DNA from: Prorocentrum cordatum
Lineage: Eukaryota; Sar; Dinophyceae; Prorocentrales; Prorocentraceae
Reading direction: 5' to 3'
Assembly: GCA_963575745.1 (NCBI GenBank)
Contig: CAUYUJ010008568.1
Span: 1-39,260, forward strand
DNA length: 39,260 nt
Positions within the stretch are counted from its first letter, which is position 1. Each line of letters starts with the position of its first letter. Positions 1 through 8,160 of this stretch are shown here, piece after piece. The position numbers were made by a program, and so were the translations under genes. The notes below the pieces were generated by a model, which was given only the letters and a program-made list of their open reading frames with translations, ran no database searches and was not told the DNA's origin.

Positions 1-1200
1 AGGATCGGGCTTCCCAGAAACATCTCCCCTCGTTCTGTTCTGAGTGGATGGTCGGGTCTCGGGCTCGTCGTCGCTTTCGTCCGAACCTTCGGGCTCGCCT
101 TCGCCGCCAATTGCTTCCCCGGCCTCCGCAGCCTCGCCGGAGACTCCTTCCGCTAACTCCGCCCAGGAAGACTGCCTGGCCCTGGAAGCTCCGGACCCAT
201 GTTCGGCGACAGCCCTGGCGACAGTGCGCACGAACAAAGGGGGGTAACATGCCGCTTTGGTAGTAACCGAGCCTCCCTCCAGAACAGCGTGCTTGTGTTC
301 CCCCGTGCAGAGGTGACCGTCTAAGAGCCGCAACACCTCGGGGTGGTTGGACAAAATTCCCGTGGGTTTCTGATTAGGCCCCCTGTCGTCCACCCTCATT
401 CCAAACTGGCACATGTCGAGCCGGATTCGTCGAACTCCCGGGAGGTCCCACACGCACTTGACAACATGCGTTCCCCAGGAGGAAGCGTAAAGAGGGTGTT
501 CGAACGCAAAGGACCGTCCGTGTCGGACCTGATAGTCGGCTATCCTCATGCAAAGGAAAAGGTCTCGGAGGCCGTCCCGCACTAGTGACCTCCAGTCCTC
601 AGGGCCCATCCGATCCCGATTCAACCTATTGATCGCGGAAAAGGCCCGACACTCGGAACACAGCCAGATCATTTCGGGTCGATCGGTCCTGATCGTCTCC
701 CAGAGGCGATCGACTTCCGTTCTTTGAGCGGCGCCCCAACCGACCTTGAGGCCCCACGAGGCCTCCTCTCCCACAGGGGCCCCAATTTTCTTAACGGCAG
801 GAGCAATCCTAGGAGGGGAGAACACTTCCATGAAAGCCACCTTGGATCGTCCCGGAGTGACCGACGCGTCGACAGGAAAGGTCCCTGGGAGGGCTCCAGT
901 TGCCCTGGCTGCTGCCTCGCCGAGAGCCTTTCCCACTTGAGATCCGCAAGTGACCTCATGGTCGTCGTTCATCCAATCTCCGTCGAGCCACTCGGGCCCG
1001 ACCAGGAGTCTCTGCACAGAGGGAGGGTAGGTAGGAGAATGGGCTGTCGATGGGCTCTCTGGTGAGCCCCTGTCGGAGACGGCAGTGCAGGCGCAGTCCA
1101 AACGACTGCACCTTGAGCTCTGCTGCTGCTGGCCCGAAGCCCCTCGGCTCGGGCCGGCGACTGAAGAACGAGGAGTGGCGTCCAAAGACGACGCTACATC
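1..1200 (-). CDS. Pol fragment: conserved domain preceding integrase (partial at window edge)
   Basis: The frame continues without stop through base 1. Recognisable motifs in order: FMEVFSPPRIAP, WGLKVGWGAAQRTEVDRLW, CSECRAFSAINRLNRDRM, FAFEHPLYASSWGTHVV, RLDMCQFGM, KPTGILSNHPEVLRLL, and AVLEGGSVTTKAACYPPLF, then an acidic Ser/Glu/Gly linker. I recognise this series from dinoflagellate Ty1/copia-type polyproteins, upstream of integrase. The pattern EVFSPP plus a later S-PP-C motif recalls a degenerate Rossmann-fold methyltransferase, but here the PPC position reads CSEC, so catalysis is doubtful. No clear start exists in this frame; translation probably reaches it by frameshift from the finger ORF, or this copy is mutated. 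Confidence 0.6.
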
Positions 1201-2747
1201 TCGTCGTCCTTGTCGCTCTCGTAGAGAATCTCCCAAGGCGTTGTCACTGCCGTGGTCGAGACCTGCGGTGTGCCCTCGGGCTCCGGCGAGGAAGCACCCG
1301 CCTGTGAGCTGTCCGGTTCCTGCAACGGAAGCTCTTGGTTCGCTCCGACAGCGTTGGCCACCTGCACGAGCCCCATCACCGCCGTCCCAATCTCCACGAT
1401 CATCTGCGCCATCTGACCCATTGACTGCTCGATGTTGCCGACCGACAGCGACAGGGTGCTCATCTGCTCCGTCAGGTAGTCGAGGGACTCCCCCATCGGC
1501 CCCAGTGCCTCCAGGGTGCGACGGAGCCGAATGAGCGCTTGATGGATCTGCTGCAGGCCCTCCTCCAGCTGACTGCTGGTCTGAAACTGTGCTTGACTGG
1601 CATATTGTGCAATCTGCTCGACCACCTCTTGCACCTTTCCGAGGGATCGAATCCCCTCGGGGATCTGGTGCAACTGCCACTGCAGTGCGTTGAGGTAGCC
1701 GTTCAGGTCGTTGGCCGTCTGCAGTGCTGCCGCCCCTGTCTGAAACACAGGATTCTCCTGCATGATCTGGACCGTCCGCTCGGCAGCAGCTGCCGCTCGT
1801 CTGGCCGCCTCTGCTGCGGACTCCGGCCTCGCCGCCGGCCCGCCGTCCTGCTCGCCACCGCTGCCGCGTGGCACCCATGTGAGCTTGTAGCCGCAGAACT
1901 TGCACTTCGTGCCCGAGCCGTACTGATTGCCGTACGATGTGGCCTGCGAGTGGTTGCAGTTGTTCACTAGCTTGGGCGGGGGCGGCTTGACTGGGATCGA
2001 TCTCGGCTTCAGCGGTGCCGCCACCCGCCGGGCTGGGATGGCTGCTGCTGCTGCTGCCGCCGAAATCGGAGCTGCAGCTGCTGCTGCAGTTGTCATTTCT
2101 CCGTCGTCGCTCTGGTTCGTGACCAGCTGCATCGATGCCTGATCCTCGTCGCGGCCGTGGTGGATCCCCGGCGCTGCTCCCGAGGCGCCTGCACTCGGCG
2201 CCCCTCCGTGGCCCAGCAGTCGTGCCGACCTCGCCTTCGGTGGACCTGGAAACTGCCCCTGGACTCCGGCCATCCATGGCATCGGCGATGCTGCTGGCTG
2301 AACGCTGGAGGCTGCTGCTGGATTCGGCCCCGGCGGAGGGTCCGACGGCGGAGGAGGCGCCTGAAGCAGGTACTGCTGGTACTCCATCGTCAGGATGGGC
2401 GCCCCGTCCATCAGGTAGCCGGCCACTCCTCGGTCGGGCACTCCATCGGGTCCGGCGGCCGCCATCGCCCGGGCCCAAGTCATCAGCTGGGCGGGCAGCT
2501 GGTTGGGCACTCCAGGATGGGAAGGCGGTCCGCTCGGCGTCGTAGTGGCCTCCGCCAGCGCCTCCACCGGCGTCTCGATCGCCTGGCTCAGCACCGCCCT
2601 GGCAGCGTCTCCTCGACCGTCGCTGCCGTCGCCTCTGCTGTCGCCGCCTCCGGGCGGCTGAGTGGTGGACCCGCGGAACTGGGGAGCCCCCTGCACTGAG
2701 AGGATCCCCCTCAGGATAAACATGGAAATCGTTATGAACTTCATCAT
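1194..2747 (-). CDS. Retroelement ORF with CxH...CxxC finger and coiled coil
   Basis: A 517-codon frame starting ATGATG at 2747. The N-terminus (about 20 residues) is hydrophobic; then a Pro/Ala/Gly-rich region; then the metal-binding-like motif CNHSQATSYGNQYG...CKFCGYKLTW (about 1866-1960). The rest is predicted helical and coiled coil: repeated leucine/glutamine heptads around LNALQWQLHQIPEGIRSLG, then LEEGLQQIHQALIRLRRTLEAL. The tail ends DESDKDDEM-like acidic. Fingers of the CxH(x14)CxxC kind adjoining YGN recur in dinoflagellate copia polyproteins, where I believe they lie between protease and integrase, so this is probably a part of the same polyprotein. It reads in a frame different from both the upstream protease remnant and the downstream FEHP domain. 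Function unknown; nucleic-acid binding and oligomerisation are inferences. Confidence 0.6.
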   Translation of the reverse strand: MMKFITISMFILRGILSVQGAPQFRGSTTQPPGGGDSRGDGSDGRGDAARAVLSQAIETPVEALAEATTTPSGPPSHPGVPNQLPAQLMTWARAMAAAGPDGVPDRGVAGYLMDGAPILTMEYQQYLLQAPPPPSDPPPGPNPAAASSVQPAASPMPWMAGVQGQFPGPPKARSARLLGHGGAPSAGASGAAPGIHHGRDEDQASMQLVTNQSDDGEMTTAAAAAAPISAAAAAAAIPARRVAAPLKPRSIPVKPPPPKLVNNCNHSQATSYGNQYGSGTKCKFCGYKLTWVPRGSGGEQDGGPAARPESAAEAARRAAAAAERTVQIMQENPVFQTGAAALQTANDLNGYLNALQWQLHQIPEGIRSLGKVQEVVEQIAQYASQAQFQTSSQLEEGLQQIHQALIRLRRTLEALGPMGESLDYLTEQMSTLSLSVGNIEQSMGQMAQMIVEIGTAVMGLVQVANAVGANQELPLQEPDSSQAGASSPEPEGTPQVSTTAVTTPWEILYESDKDDEM

Positions 2748-2748
2748 T

Positions 2749-3474
2749 GCGCCGGACGATGCCGGCAGGATGCTGCGATCGTCGGCTCAACTGTCGATGC
2801 CGGGAAACCCACGAGCAAAGACTCGAGCCAAAAGAGGCCACGGACAGCACATACACGAGAGCCCTTGGGCCCCTGCTGCCGATGAGGTCGAGAGCTCCCT
2901 TGCCGATGGGCTCGAGAGCCCTGCCCCGTCCTTCGCTGCTGTTGTCCAAGACCTTAGTGCGCCCCAAAGATCCTGAGCCCGCGACCTGTTCGAGGCGGGC
3001 CCGCTGAGCCCAACACACGATGAATAGGCAGACCACGACTGCGACGATTGAGACGACCGAGTAGCCCAGGCACGGCGGTTCCCTCGGATCCCCGCTTGGC
3101 GTTCTGCTCGAAAACCCCCTTGGTCTAGACCCCGCACGACTTGACCCGGACCCTGCTCGCCTCGACTTAGCTCTAAACCGAAGGATGGAGATGATGAGGT
3201 GAGGGATGTACTGCGTCACAGTTCCGTCTGCCAGCATCTTCGGAGGCTTCTCATTGCCAAGGGTGAATGACCCCTCCGTCAGAAAAGGATAGCGCTGGAG
3301 GGCCGACGCTGGGACTGTCGGCGGCTCCTCCAGGGAACGCACGATCTCTACCATCCTGTGCCCGGAACCCAGGCGCGTCATGGCCACGGTCGTGCGCAGG
3401 GTGCCGGAGCGAAGCCTGTTCCTCGAGGCCGTGGGTCGCGAGCGCCTCGGACTCCCTGTTGAGAGCCTCCACGC
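2749..3474 (-). pseudogene. Protease C-terminal remnant and hydrophobic segment in the pol-like frame
   Basis: This frame, shifted relative to gag, contains TVAMTRLGSGHRMVEI, which resembles the segment following the protease in dinoflagellate copia polyproteins, then EEPPTVPASALQRYPFL. Little of the protease body lies between the active site and this point, so the core is probably deleted. Further on come Arg/Ser-rich residues and a strongly hydrophobic stretch, YSVVSIVAVVVCLFIVCWA (about 3006-3063), which looks like a membrane segment. The frame has no stop all the way to base 1. Whether the hydrophobic segment is translated in a working element is unknown. Confidence 0.45.
2822..2844 (-). 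other. Second spliced-leader-like sequence, upstream of the zinc-finger ORF
   Basis: The minus strand reads TCCGTGGCC then TC then TTTTGGCTCGAG over 23 nt. Against DinoSL this is A-to-G at position 6, one A replaced by TC, and A-to-G near the end. It lies 75 nt upstream of the ATG at 2747. It could be coincidence within coding DNA or a genuine relic. Confidence 0.45.
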
Positions 3475-5314
3475 CTACCAGATCGGCCCCCGCCCCGGGG
3501 TCGACCAGGCCCTGGGTCGACGAGGCAGCCAGGAAGATCGACCCTGACGCGATCTCCTCCTCGACCCCGCGCCACGCCGGCGCTGCCCACATGTCGTTAC
3601 TGCCAAACGCCACCCCGTCGAACATGTAGGACGAGGCCTTCCTGATGGGAGTCTTCTTGACGGAGACCTCCCGCTTGACAGCGCCCTTCTTGGCGCTGCT
3701 GACGTTGGGACACTCACGCCCCCAATGGCCCTTCTCGTGGCACAGCTTGCACTTGGTGACCTTCATCAGCTGCTCCTGAGTGAGGAAGCGTCGCCTGCCC
3801 TGAGGAGGCCGGTGTCCTGCTCCTCCAGCACCGCCTCCACGCTCGTCACGTTCTCGTCGCTGGCGACCTCCTCCTCGCCCGGCTGACCGAGAAGGATGAG
3901 AGGTCCTGCCACTGCCTCGACCTCGGGAGCCAAAATATTCTCGATCGCGCCGAGCTGCGCGCTTGAGGTCCTTGTTCTGCTTCCAGGACCTGTTGTTCGT
4001 CAGCTCGGCCAGCACCAGCTCGGCGTCGTCCTCCTCGATGTCCATGTCATCGATCTCCGCGAGGAGGGCCGCCACGTCCTCTTCCTCGAACTCGTCCGAC
4101 TCGTCGGCTCCCTCGTCGTAGTCATCCTCTTCGTCCTCGACCACCTGGTAGTTGGCATCCTCCGACCTACCTTCACACCGACCGAGGTTAGGAGGGGAGG
4201 AGGAAGACTGAAAAGCACCAGCGTCCGAGCGAGCGCTCGGCCCTAGGTCTTCAGACGCTGCCGCTAGCATGCTGCCTGTCCCGGCTTTGCCGGGAAGCAG
4301 GCGCTCAGTGCCGGCTGATGAATCAAGCTGGCGCAGTGCCCACTTCACGCTGCTGTAGGCCAGGTCCCCGCGAGTGAGCGTGCGCAAGTTCTGCACGCCC
4401 TGCTGAGTGAGATTGGCCCCTTCCTCTAGGAAGAGACCCTTGAGCTTGTCGGACATCCACAAGTCATGGCCCTCCGCGTCGATGAACTCTGCTTCACGAC
4501 GACTCACGTACTGGGTGAGCGTCTCCTTGGAGTCGCGGACGGCCTCGTATAATGCTTTTCGTCCTGCCCGTCGTAGCTCGTCTCCTTCGCGCTCCCCGAT
4601 CATCGAGTCCATGCGACTGAGGAGCGTCTGCAACCATGACGATGCGGTGAGCTCCTTGTCCGGTATGTCCTCGAACTTGGCCTGCATCGTCCAGTCGAAG
4701 AGCCGCATGAACTTCTCCGACCTCCTCCAGACCGCTACGTCGGTGTTGTCGTTCCAGCGCCGAACGGCTCGGCGCCATTGTCTGTAGTGGGCCCAGCCGG
4801 GCCACGCTGGAGGGTCCGAAAAATCACCTCGGCCCCCAGTCCATTGGCCTGGCCACCAGTTGCTGTTCCAGCTCGAGCTCCAGTCCTGGTGCTCGTCCCA
4901 CTTCTGGTCCTCCTTCACGTCGTCCTTGTCGCCGGGTGGGCGCCGCTGTCCTGAATCTCCTGCTGCTTCTCCGCTGCCCACCTCGGCGGCTTGTCTGGTT
5001 CTGCTGCTGCTCCACGGGTCGGCCCCCGTGCCGTCCCATGGGTCGGCCACCGTCGGTGCTGTCTCTGGCGGTGGCCGCTGCTGCTGTTGGCCAAAATGGC
5101 CGAGCGCCCGCACGGTCTCCTGGACCGCGGACTGCATTGCCCGAGTGAGCGTCTCCTGATCGATCGTCGTCGCCGCCACGACCGTAGAGCCTGATGCTGC
5201 TGCTCCCGCCGTCGACCCCTCAGCTCCTCGGGCTGCCAGGACGGCGAAGGTCTCCTCTCGTCCATCGCCTCCTGGGGCGATTGGCGGCGGCTGCCGCTCA
5301 CCATCTGCGGGCAT
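3251..5314 (-). CDS. Retrotransposon Gag with CCHC knuckle and protease active-site start
   Basis: Structural Gag protein of the copia-like element; it would form the particle and bind element RNA. I place the start at the ATG at 5314, because the open frame further upstream (to 5557) crosses the LTR and primer site. Visible parts in order: a low-complexity Ala/Gln/Pro/Trp-rich N-terminus; a helical core with WPGWAHYRQWRRAVRRW and a conserved-looking stretch of about 170 residues typical of copia gag; an acidic DD/EE-rich linker; an RG-rich basic segment; the zinc knuckle CKLCHEKGHWGREC (about 3712-3755); then LVDPGAGADLVG (about 3477-3513), an aspartic-protease active site with Pro where Thr or Ser is usual. 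Downstream of this motif the frame becomes meaningless and stops at 3251; protease-like sequence resumes in another frame. The gag part looks intact. Confidence 0.75.
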   Translation of the reverse strand: MPADGERQPPPIAPGGDGREETFAVLAARGAEGSTAGAAASGSTVVAATTIDQETLTRAMQSAVQETVRALGHFGQQQQRPPPETAPTVADPWDGTGADPWSSSRTRQAAEVGSGEAAGDSGQRRPPGDKDDVKEDQKWDEHQDWSSSWNSNWWPGQWTGGRGDFSDPPAWPGWAHYRQWRRAVRRWNDNTDVAVWRRSEKFMRLFDWTMQAKFEDIPDKELTASSWLQTLLSRMDSMIGEREGDELRRAGRKALYEAVRDSKETLTQYVSRREAEFIDAEGHDLWMSDKLKGLFLEEGANLTQQGVQNLRTLTRGDLAYSSVKWALRQLDSSAGTERLLPGKAGTGSMLAAASEDLGPSARSDAGAFQSSSSPPNLGRCEGRSEDANYQVVEDEEDDYDEGADESDEFEEEDVAALLAEIDDMDIEEDDAELVLAELTNNRSWKQNKDLKRAARRDREYFGSRGRGSGRTSHPSRSAGRGGGRQRRERDERGGGAGGAGHRPPQGRRRFLTQEQLMKVTKCKLCHEKGHWGRECPNVSSAKKGAVKREVSVKKTPIRKASSYMFDGVAFGSNDMWAAPAWRGVEEEIASGSIFLAASSTQGLVDPGAGADLVGVEALNRESEALATHGLEEQASLRHPAHDRGHDAPGFRAQDGRDRAFPGGAADSPSVGPPALSFSDGGVIHPWQ

Positions 5315-5435
5315 CTCTCTGCCGTGGATCCCACGCTGCTCAGTGGTCAGAGCGAAGCCTGGCTCCGGGGCGCGCAAGCGCAGAGCGGCCTGGCCGTCAC
5401 AGCCAGCCTCTCGCGCCCATGGCCTCCGGGCCGGA

Positions 5436-5451
5436 CCCCGCTCCGCTACCA
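5436..5451 (-). other. Primer-binding site resembling the 3' end of initiator tRNA-Met
   Basis: The minus strand reads TGGTAGCGGAGCGGGG, two bases after the LTR terminal CA. TGGTAGC is the start of the initiator-tRNA primer site used by Ty1/copia elements. Inference: minus-strand priming by tRNA-iMet. Complementarity beyond the first eight bases would have to be checked against a dinoflagellate tRNA. Confidence 0.5.
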
Positions 5452-5453
5452 AC

Positions 5454-5596
5454 TGTGGCAGCAGGAGAGGGGACAGAATGTTTTCCCTTGAGCCAAATGT
5501 GGCACGGACACGTACAAGATGGATCTCTGTCCATCGGTCCCCAGAGTGAAACACCAAAAGCTAAACCTATACGTGAGATTATGGACCCCTGGAACA
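5454..5596 (-). repeat. Putative 5' LTR (about 143 bp, TG...CA)
   Basis: On the minus strand the segment starts TGTTCC at 5596 and ends GCCACA at 5454, immediately before the primer site. Its outer boundary coincides with the start of homology to the dispersed composite repeat at 5597, which supports a real element end. It contains the relic spliced leader. The partner LTR is outside the window, so the ends are inferred from TG/CA, the primer site and the homology breakpoint. 143 bp is short for an LTR. Confidence 0.5.
5487..5508 (-). other. Relic dinoflagellate spliced leader inside the LTR
   Basis: The minus strand reads TCCGT, then GCCA, then TTTGGCTCAAG, in a 22-nt span. It differs from DinoSL by one missing A after TCCGT, one extra C and one T-to-A change. 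The 3' half is a perfect match to the leader end, where trans-splicing joins it to mRNA. It lies about 33 nt upstream of the primer site and about 170 nt upstream of the gag ATG. Confidence 0.7.
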
Positions 5597-5831
5597 AGTG
5601 ATAGGTTTCGCAGTGTTGAAGTCCCAGGAACGGTGCGCCAGCAGGATTCAGGACTGTCCAGACCCAGCGGTCACGTCAATCCACAAAGCTGAAGTCCGAG
5701 GAATCATGTTCCGGCACGACTCAGGATACTCAAGCGGTTGTCTTTTCGTGGGCCACTCCCCACCAAGAGAATCCGCCGACCCCCGCTTGCCCGTGGTGAA
5801 AGTGCGTGTGAGACATTTGGCTGTCCCCCTG
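5597..5831 (+). repeat. Partial copy of the microsatellite-bearing composite repeat
   Basis: The segment TTGAAGTCCCAGGAAC...CAGGACTGTCCAG...TCAAGCGGTTGTCTTTTCGTGGG aligns in order with 17430-17590 and 34120-34265, and like those copies runs into a (CTC)n array. Its left part is interrupted by the LTR element at 5596. Confidence 0.6.
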
Positions 5832-6388
5832 TCCTCCTCCTCCTCTTCCTCCTCCTCCTCCTCCTCCTCCTCCTCCTCTTCCTCCTCCTCCTCCTCCTCC
5901 CTCCTCCTCCTCCTCCCTCCTCCTCCTCCTCCTCCTCCTCCTCCTCCTCCTCCTCCTCCTCCTCCTCCTCCTCCTCCGCCTCCTCCGCCTCCTCCGCCTC
6001 TCTCCGCCTCCTCCGCCTCCTCCTCCCTCTCCGCCTCCTCCGCCTCCGCCTCCTCCTCCTCCTCCTCCTCCCTCCTCCTCCTCCTCCTCCTCCTCCTCCT
6101 CCTCCTCCTCCTCCTCCTCCTCCTCCTCCTCCTCCTCCTCCTCCTCCTCTCCTCCTCCTCCTCCTCCTCGTCCTCCTCCAGCTCCTCCTCCTCCTCCTCC
6201 TCCTCCTCCTCCTCCTCCTCCTCCTCCTCCGCCTCCTCCTCCACTCCTCCTCCTCCTCCTCCTCCTCCTCCTCCTCCTCCTCCTCCTCCTCCTCCTCCTC
6301 CTCCCCCTCCTCTTCCTCCGCCTCCGCCTCATCCGCCTCCTTCGCCTCCTCCTCCGCCTCCTCCTCCGCCTCCTCCTCCTCCTCCGCC
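5832..6388 (+). repeat. (CTC)n microsatellite
   Basis: About 560 bp of nearly pure CTC triplets with scattered CGC, CCT and frame slips. All six frames are open for long distances for trivial reasons. It follows the composite-repeat fragment, as at 17.7 and 34.4 kb. Confidence 0.95.
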
Positions 6389-6426
6389 CAAGAATGCTCC
6401 TAGAGGGCCGCCGAGAGGGGGAGCAC

Positions 6427-6511
6427 GACCGATCGCAACCACTTCGGAGCGATCGTCAACCACTCAGGACCGATCGCAACCAGTTGCGATCGGTCCGAAG
6501 TGGTTGCGATG
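6427..6511. repeat. Nested inverted repeat rich in CGATCG
   Basis: Inner perfect palindrome: 6467-6480 (GGACCGATCGCAAC) pairs with 6483-6496, leaving a two-base gap. Outer arms: 6432-6447 (ATCGCAACCACTTCGG) pair perfectly with 6495-6510. Related words recur at 6613-6630 (GGTTGCGATCGGTC) and 8165-8300. Function unknown. Confidence 0.75.
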
Positions 6512-6776
6512 TTTTTTGGGTCGTTTCAAAAAGGTTTTGATTCAGGCGGAAATCATAAGAGCGCTTCTGGGTGCAATGAGCTCCCTTAAGTCGCCCAATG
6601 GGAATCTGAGAAAGCGGTTGCGATCGGTCTGATCACAGACGGCCGATCATGGCCCCAGCTAAGCACATGTATTTGAGCTCGAACATGGCCATGATCCGTA
6701 TACGATTTCTATGTGATTCGTATACGATTGAAACCGAAACTGAGCGAAAACGCCCGGCGTGAAACAAATTGCATTT

Positions 6777-6985
6777 CAGGAGGGGGTGAGGAGGAGGGGA
6801 GGAGGGGAGGAGGAGGAGGAGGAGGTGGAGGAGGAGGAGGAGGTGAGAGGAGGAGGAGGAGGGAAGGAGGAGGAGGAGGGAGGAGAGGTAGGAGGAGGAA
6901 GGTGAAGGAGGAGGAGGGGGAGGGGAGGGGCAGCAGGAGGACCAGAGAAGCAGGAAGAGGAGGAGGGAGAGGACAAGGAAGAGGA
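6777..6985 (+). repeat. (GGA)n microsatellite
   Basis: Imperfect GGA/GAG array. It is the reverse orientation of the CTC array 400 bp away. Confidence 0.9.
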
Positions 6986-7135
6986 CAGGATGGCAAAGCG
7001 GGTAGACGCAGCGGCCCAGACCCCCAACGTCATGATTTTTCCAGAACGTGGACCCCCAGAGGTCTGGACGAATTCCCCTACGGTAGGTTCGTGCGGCGTC
7101 GGCACTCGCAAAGTTATTGGCACCGCGTCGATCGC

Positions 7136-7176
7136 TCAACCTTGAATCGATCGTGGCCCCGATCGTTCAAGGTTGA
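7136..7176. repeat. Inverted repeat with CGATCG core
   Basis: Arm 7136-7153 (TCAACCTTGAATCGATCG) pairs with 7160-7176 with one extra T; the loop is six bases. Same CGATCG flavour as the fold-back at 6427. Confidence 0.6.
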
Positions 7177-7389
7177 ATTCGTCGGGTACAGTGGCCCCAC
7201 CGTGTCACTCGGCGCTTCCGCGTCGCAGAATGCAACCTTGAACGCCCTCGCCAACATCACCGGCGCGCCAACGCCGCATGAGCCTACAGAAGGCCAGCAT
7301 TGCATACTGAGTCACTTTTGGACGGCCCGGCGATGGCCCCTGGAGACCGAAACAACAACAGATGCTGTCACGACGCCACGCGGTCTGGG

Positions 7390-7600
7390 CCTGTGGTGGT
7401 TGTGGGAACGATGGCTGGGGGACGTGTGCGCCCTGCGCGGCCTGCGAGACCTTTGGCGCCCGTGCGACACGCAGGACCTGTGGGACCTGCGGGGCCTGCG
7501 GGGCAGGCAGGAACGGCGGGATCTTTGGGACTTGTGCGACCTGTGGGAACTGTGGACTTGTGCGACCTGTGGGACGTGCGGGGCCTTTGAAAGCATTGGG
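7390..7600 (+). repeat. Degenerate short tandem repeat, unit about 9 bp (TGTGGGACC-like)
   Basis: Repeated GACCTGTGGG, GACCTGCGGGG, GACTTGTGCGACCTGTGGG blocks. Plus-strand open frames here are Cys/Gly/Leu-rich repeat products and are not called as genes. Confidence 0.6.
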
Positions 7601-7794
7601 GTCCTTCGTTACCACGACTAGAACCCTCTAGCGCAACGCAACCAGGAACAAAACCATCTCAGGATGAAAAAACTTCTCGGAGGGAGGCGTGGACGAGGAG
7701 CCATTGGACGAATGATAAGAGCACATGCGGAGCCTCTTCGCGGGGCTCTCCGTCGATTGGGAGGCCCTCGGAACTCGTCATCACGGCCCCTTCC

Positions 7795-8015
7795 TCATCA
7801 TCATCATCATCATCATCCTCATCCTCCTCCTTACTCCCTGCTCCTCTGCCTCGCCCTCCTCCTCATCCTCCTCCTCCTCGCCATCCTTCCTCCTTCCTCC
7901 GCCCTCCTTGTCGTCCTCCCTCCTCCTTGCTCCCCCGCCACTCTCCCTCCTCCCTTCTCCCTCCCCTCTCCTCCTTCTCCCTCCCCCCTCCCCTCTCCTC
8001 CTCACCATCAACAGT
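7795..8015 (+). repeat. (ATC)n followed by pyrimidine-rich CTC/CCCT tract
   Basis: A short CAT run at 7797-7822 grades into about 190 bp of C/T-only sequence. Confidence 0.85.
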
Positions 8016-8029
8016 TTGACCATTAACAG

Positions 8030-8160
8030 TTCAGAGGCCTCAGAGAAGCCTCTGGAAAAGGCTTAAGAGAAGCCTCTGAAAAGGCCTCGTTGAGGCTTCT
8101 GGAGGCCTCACAAAGGCTTCTCAGAGGCCTCTCAAAAAGCTCTGCAGAAGCTCAGAAGAA
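8030..8160. repeat. Cluster of AGAAGCCTCTG/GAGGCTTCT words in both orientations
   Basis: AGAGAAGCCTCTG-A/G-AAAAGGC occurs directly repeated, and its complement GAGGCTTCTGGAGGCCTC follows, so the segment can fold on itself many ways. No gene seen. Confidence 0.5.

Larger units (their letters stand above)
1..5596 (-). mobile_element. 5' part of a Ty1/copia-like LTR retrotransposon, cut by the window edge
   Basis: Read on the minus strand from 5596 down, the order is: short LTR, tRNA-type primer site, gag with CCHC zinc knuckle, aspartic-protease active site, a CxH/CxxC finger plus coiled-coil region, then the FEHP/DMC-type domain that I associate with the region before integrase in dinoflagellate copia polyproteins. 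Integrase, reverse transcriptase, RNase H and the 3' LTR would lie left of base 1 and are not seen. The coding sequence needs three reading frames (gag, pol-like, finger ORF, pol-like again), and the protease core appears deleted, so this copy is probably not autonomous. Its right end abuts, at 5596/5597, sequence homologous to the dispersed composite repeat seen again at 17.4 and 34.1 kb, so it is a nested insertion. Confidence 0.75.

Noticed and set aside
5085-5105. GGCCATTTTGGCC on the minus strand as a spliced-leader relic
   Set aside because: Only the central palindromic core matches DinoSL; both ends differ, and it lies within gag coding sequence.
5315-5557. N-terminal extension of gag to 5557
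   Set aside because: It begins with a non-ATG codon and crosses the LTR end and primer site; the ATG at 5314 is the sensible start.
5598-6632. Ser/Leu/Pro and Glu/Arg/Gly homopolymer frames in the CTC array
   Set aside because: Pure microsatellite translation.
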